A DNA stretch of 64,000 nt. Origin: Lewinellaceae bacterium (GTDB taxonomy: Bacteria; Bacteroidota; Bacteroidia; Chitinophagales; Saprospiraceae). Shown here piece by piece: positions 63,401 through 64,000 of the stretch. Made by a program: the position numbers and the translations under genes. The notes under the pieces were generated by a model that ran no database searches, was not told the DNA's origin, and saw only the letters and a list, made by a program, of their open reading frames with translations. Positions within the stretch are counted from its first letter, which is position 1; every line of letters starts with the position of its first letter. Location: positions 186,001 to 250,000 of the forward strand of contig JACJYB010000005.1 of assembly GCA_020636355.1 (NCBI GenBank), in the 5' to 3' direction.

Positions 63401-64000
63401 AATAAGCTCCTTTAGGGTAATTGCCCAGTATTTTCATCCGGCCAGTAAACGGTTTGATAGAATCCAGGGCATATTTCATATGATTCCGGTCCTCCAGAAT
63501 AAAATCTGCAAAGAAAAGGTATTCAAATGGCTTTCCCAGCAATGGAACTGATTGAATCTTGGTCAAGTTGGCATGGTGAAAAGCCAATATCGACAATACC
63601 TTATGCAAACTGCCTATCTCATGAGAGACGGTAAAACAAATGGATATCTTGTTGTAGAGAAATTCCTGCTTTCGAGGTTTCCGGTCAAGGACCAGAAAAC
63701 GAGTATAATTTTGCTTGTTGGTTTCAATGCTGCGCTTAAGGATGTTTAATCCATACATGTCTGCAGCCAGCGTACTGGCAATGGCTCCAACTTCCGGCTT
63801 TCCCCACTCCTTTACCATCCGGGCACTCAGTGCGGTATCGATGTGTTCAATTATTTTGATGTTCGGCAGGGATTCAAAAACTCACGGCATTGAGCAATGG
63901 CGATTGGATGGGAATAGACCTCTTTAAGATCTTCAGTTTTTACGCCGGGCAAGGTCAGGAGGTTCTGCTTGATACGCAAGTAGACTTCTCCGATGATGTT
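63390..64000 (-). CDS. pheA: Prephenate dehydratase, truncated by the window edge (frameshifted)
   Basis: The part present is the C-terminal half of the catalytic domain and the ACT regulatory domain. The catalytic region has VYSHPIAIAQC, then (after a frame change near 63876 where a T is missing from a T5 run) LPNIKIIEHIDTALSARMVKEWG and GAIASTLAADMYGLNIL. The ACT domain has ISICFTVSHEIGSLHKVLSI and KPFEYLFFADFILEDR, which bind phenylalanine for feedback inhibition. The 5' end lies beyond base 64000. It is the first gene seen of the minus-strand operon. Confidence 0.9.

Noticed and set aside
1..64000. CRISPR arrays, tRNA or rRNA genes, and transposase genes
   Set aside because: I looked for regular short repeats, tRNA T-loop signatures and transposase motifs and saw none that held up.

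Overview
This window is Bacteroidota DNA, most like a Saprospiraceae-type environmental relative. The signs are two SusC/SusD pairs, type IX secretion (T9SS) C-terminal sorting domains, a short Bacteroidetes-type RpoD, TAnnTTTG promoter boxes, and a fused DAHP synthase-chorismate mutase next to tyrA, an aminotransferase and pheA.

Layout. 1-6.5 kb (+): the tail of an unknown gene, a 711-residue protein with two internal repeats, a CPA2 cation/proton antiporter and a sialate O-acetylesterase-like SGNH esterase. 6.7-7.9 kb (+): a Kelch-repeat lipoprotein. 7.99-24.37 kb (+): seven genes joined by overlaps or gaps of 0-3 bases. They encode three large unrecognised proteins, an Ig-like plus YncE-type beta-propeller protein, two tandem ComEC-like metallo-beta-lactamase-fold (MBL) hydrolases, and a 1558-residue DUF6603-like repeat protein. 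None has a signal peptide. This is the best candidate for an undescribed system. 24.65-27.3 kb: a cytochrome c'-like lipoprotein (+), then a cupin and an AraC regulator (-).

27.5-48.3 kb (-): a polysaccharide utilization locus with SusD/SusC, a second SusD/SusC, a GH3 beta-glucosidase, a GH144-type enzyme, a T9SS-secreted protein of five tandem beta-sandwich modules, a second GH144-type enzyme with an Fn3-like front and a T9SS tail, and a propeller/Y_Y_Y/LuxR-HTH regulator. GH144 plus GH3 points to beta-1,2-glucan: outside cleavage, SusCD import, then processing to glucose. 48.4-52 kb (+): CorA and a P-type ATPase. 52-64 kb: a DUF1080 protein, two small hypotheticals, rpoD, pnp-rpsO, mazG, a small NqrM-like membrane protein, and the aromatic amino acid operon pheA-aminotransferase-tyrA-aroG/aroQ, cut by the right edge.

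Reading frames. Left of about 26.4 kb every gene is open, including a 4.7-kb one. To the right nearly every gene over about 600 bp has one to several single-base frameshifts, many at homopolymer runs, even in essential genes (rpoD, rpsO). This looks like long-read consensus error, so I annotate these as whole genes spanning several reading frames and not as pseudogenes. Their exact internal sequence is unreliable.
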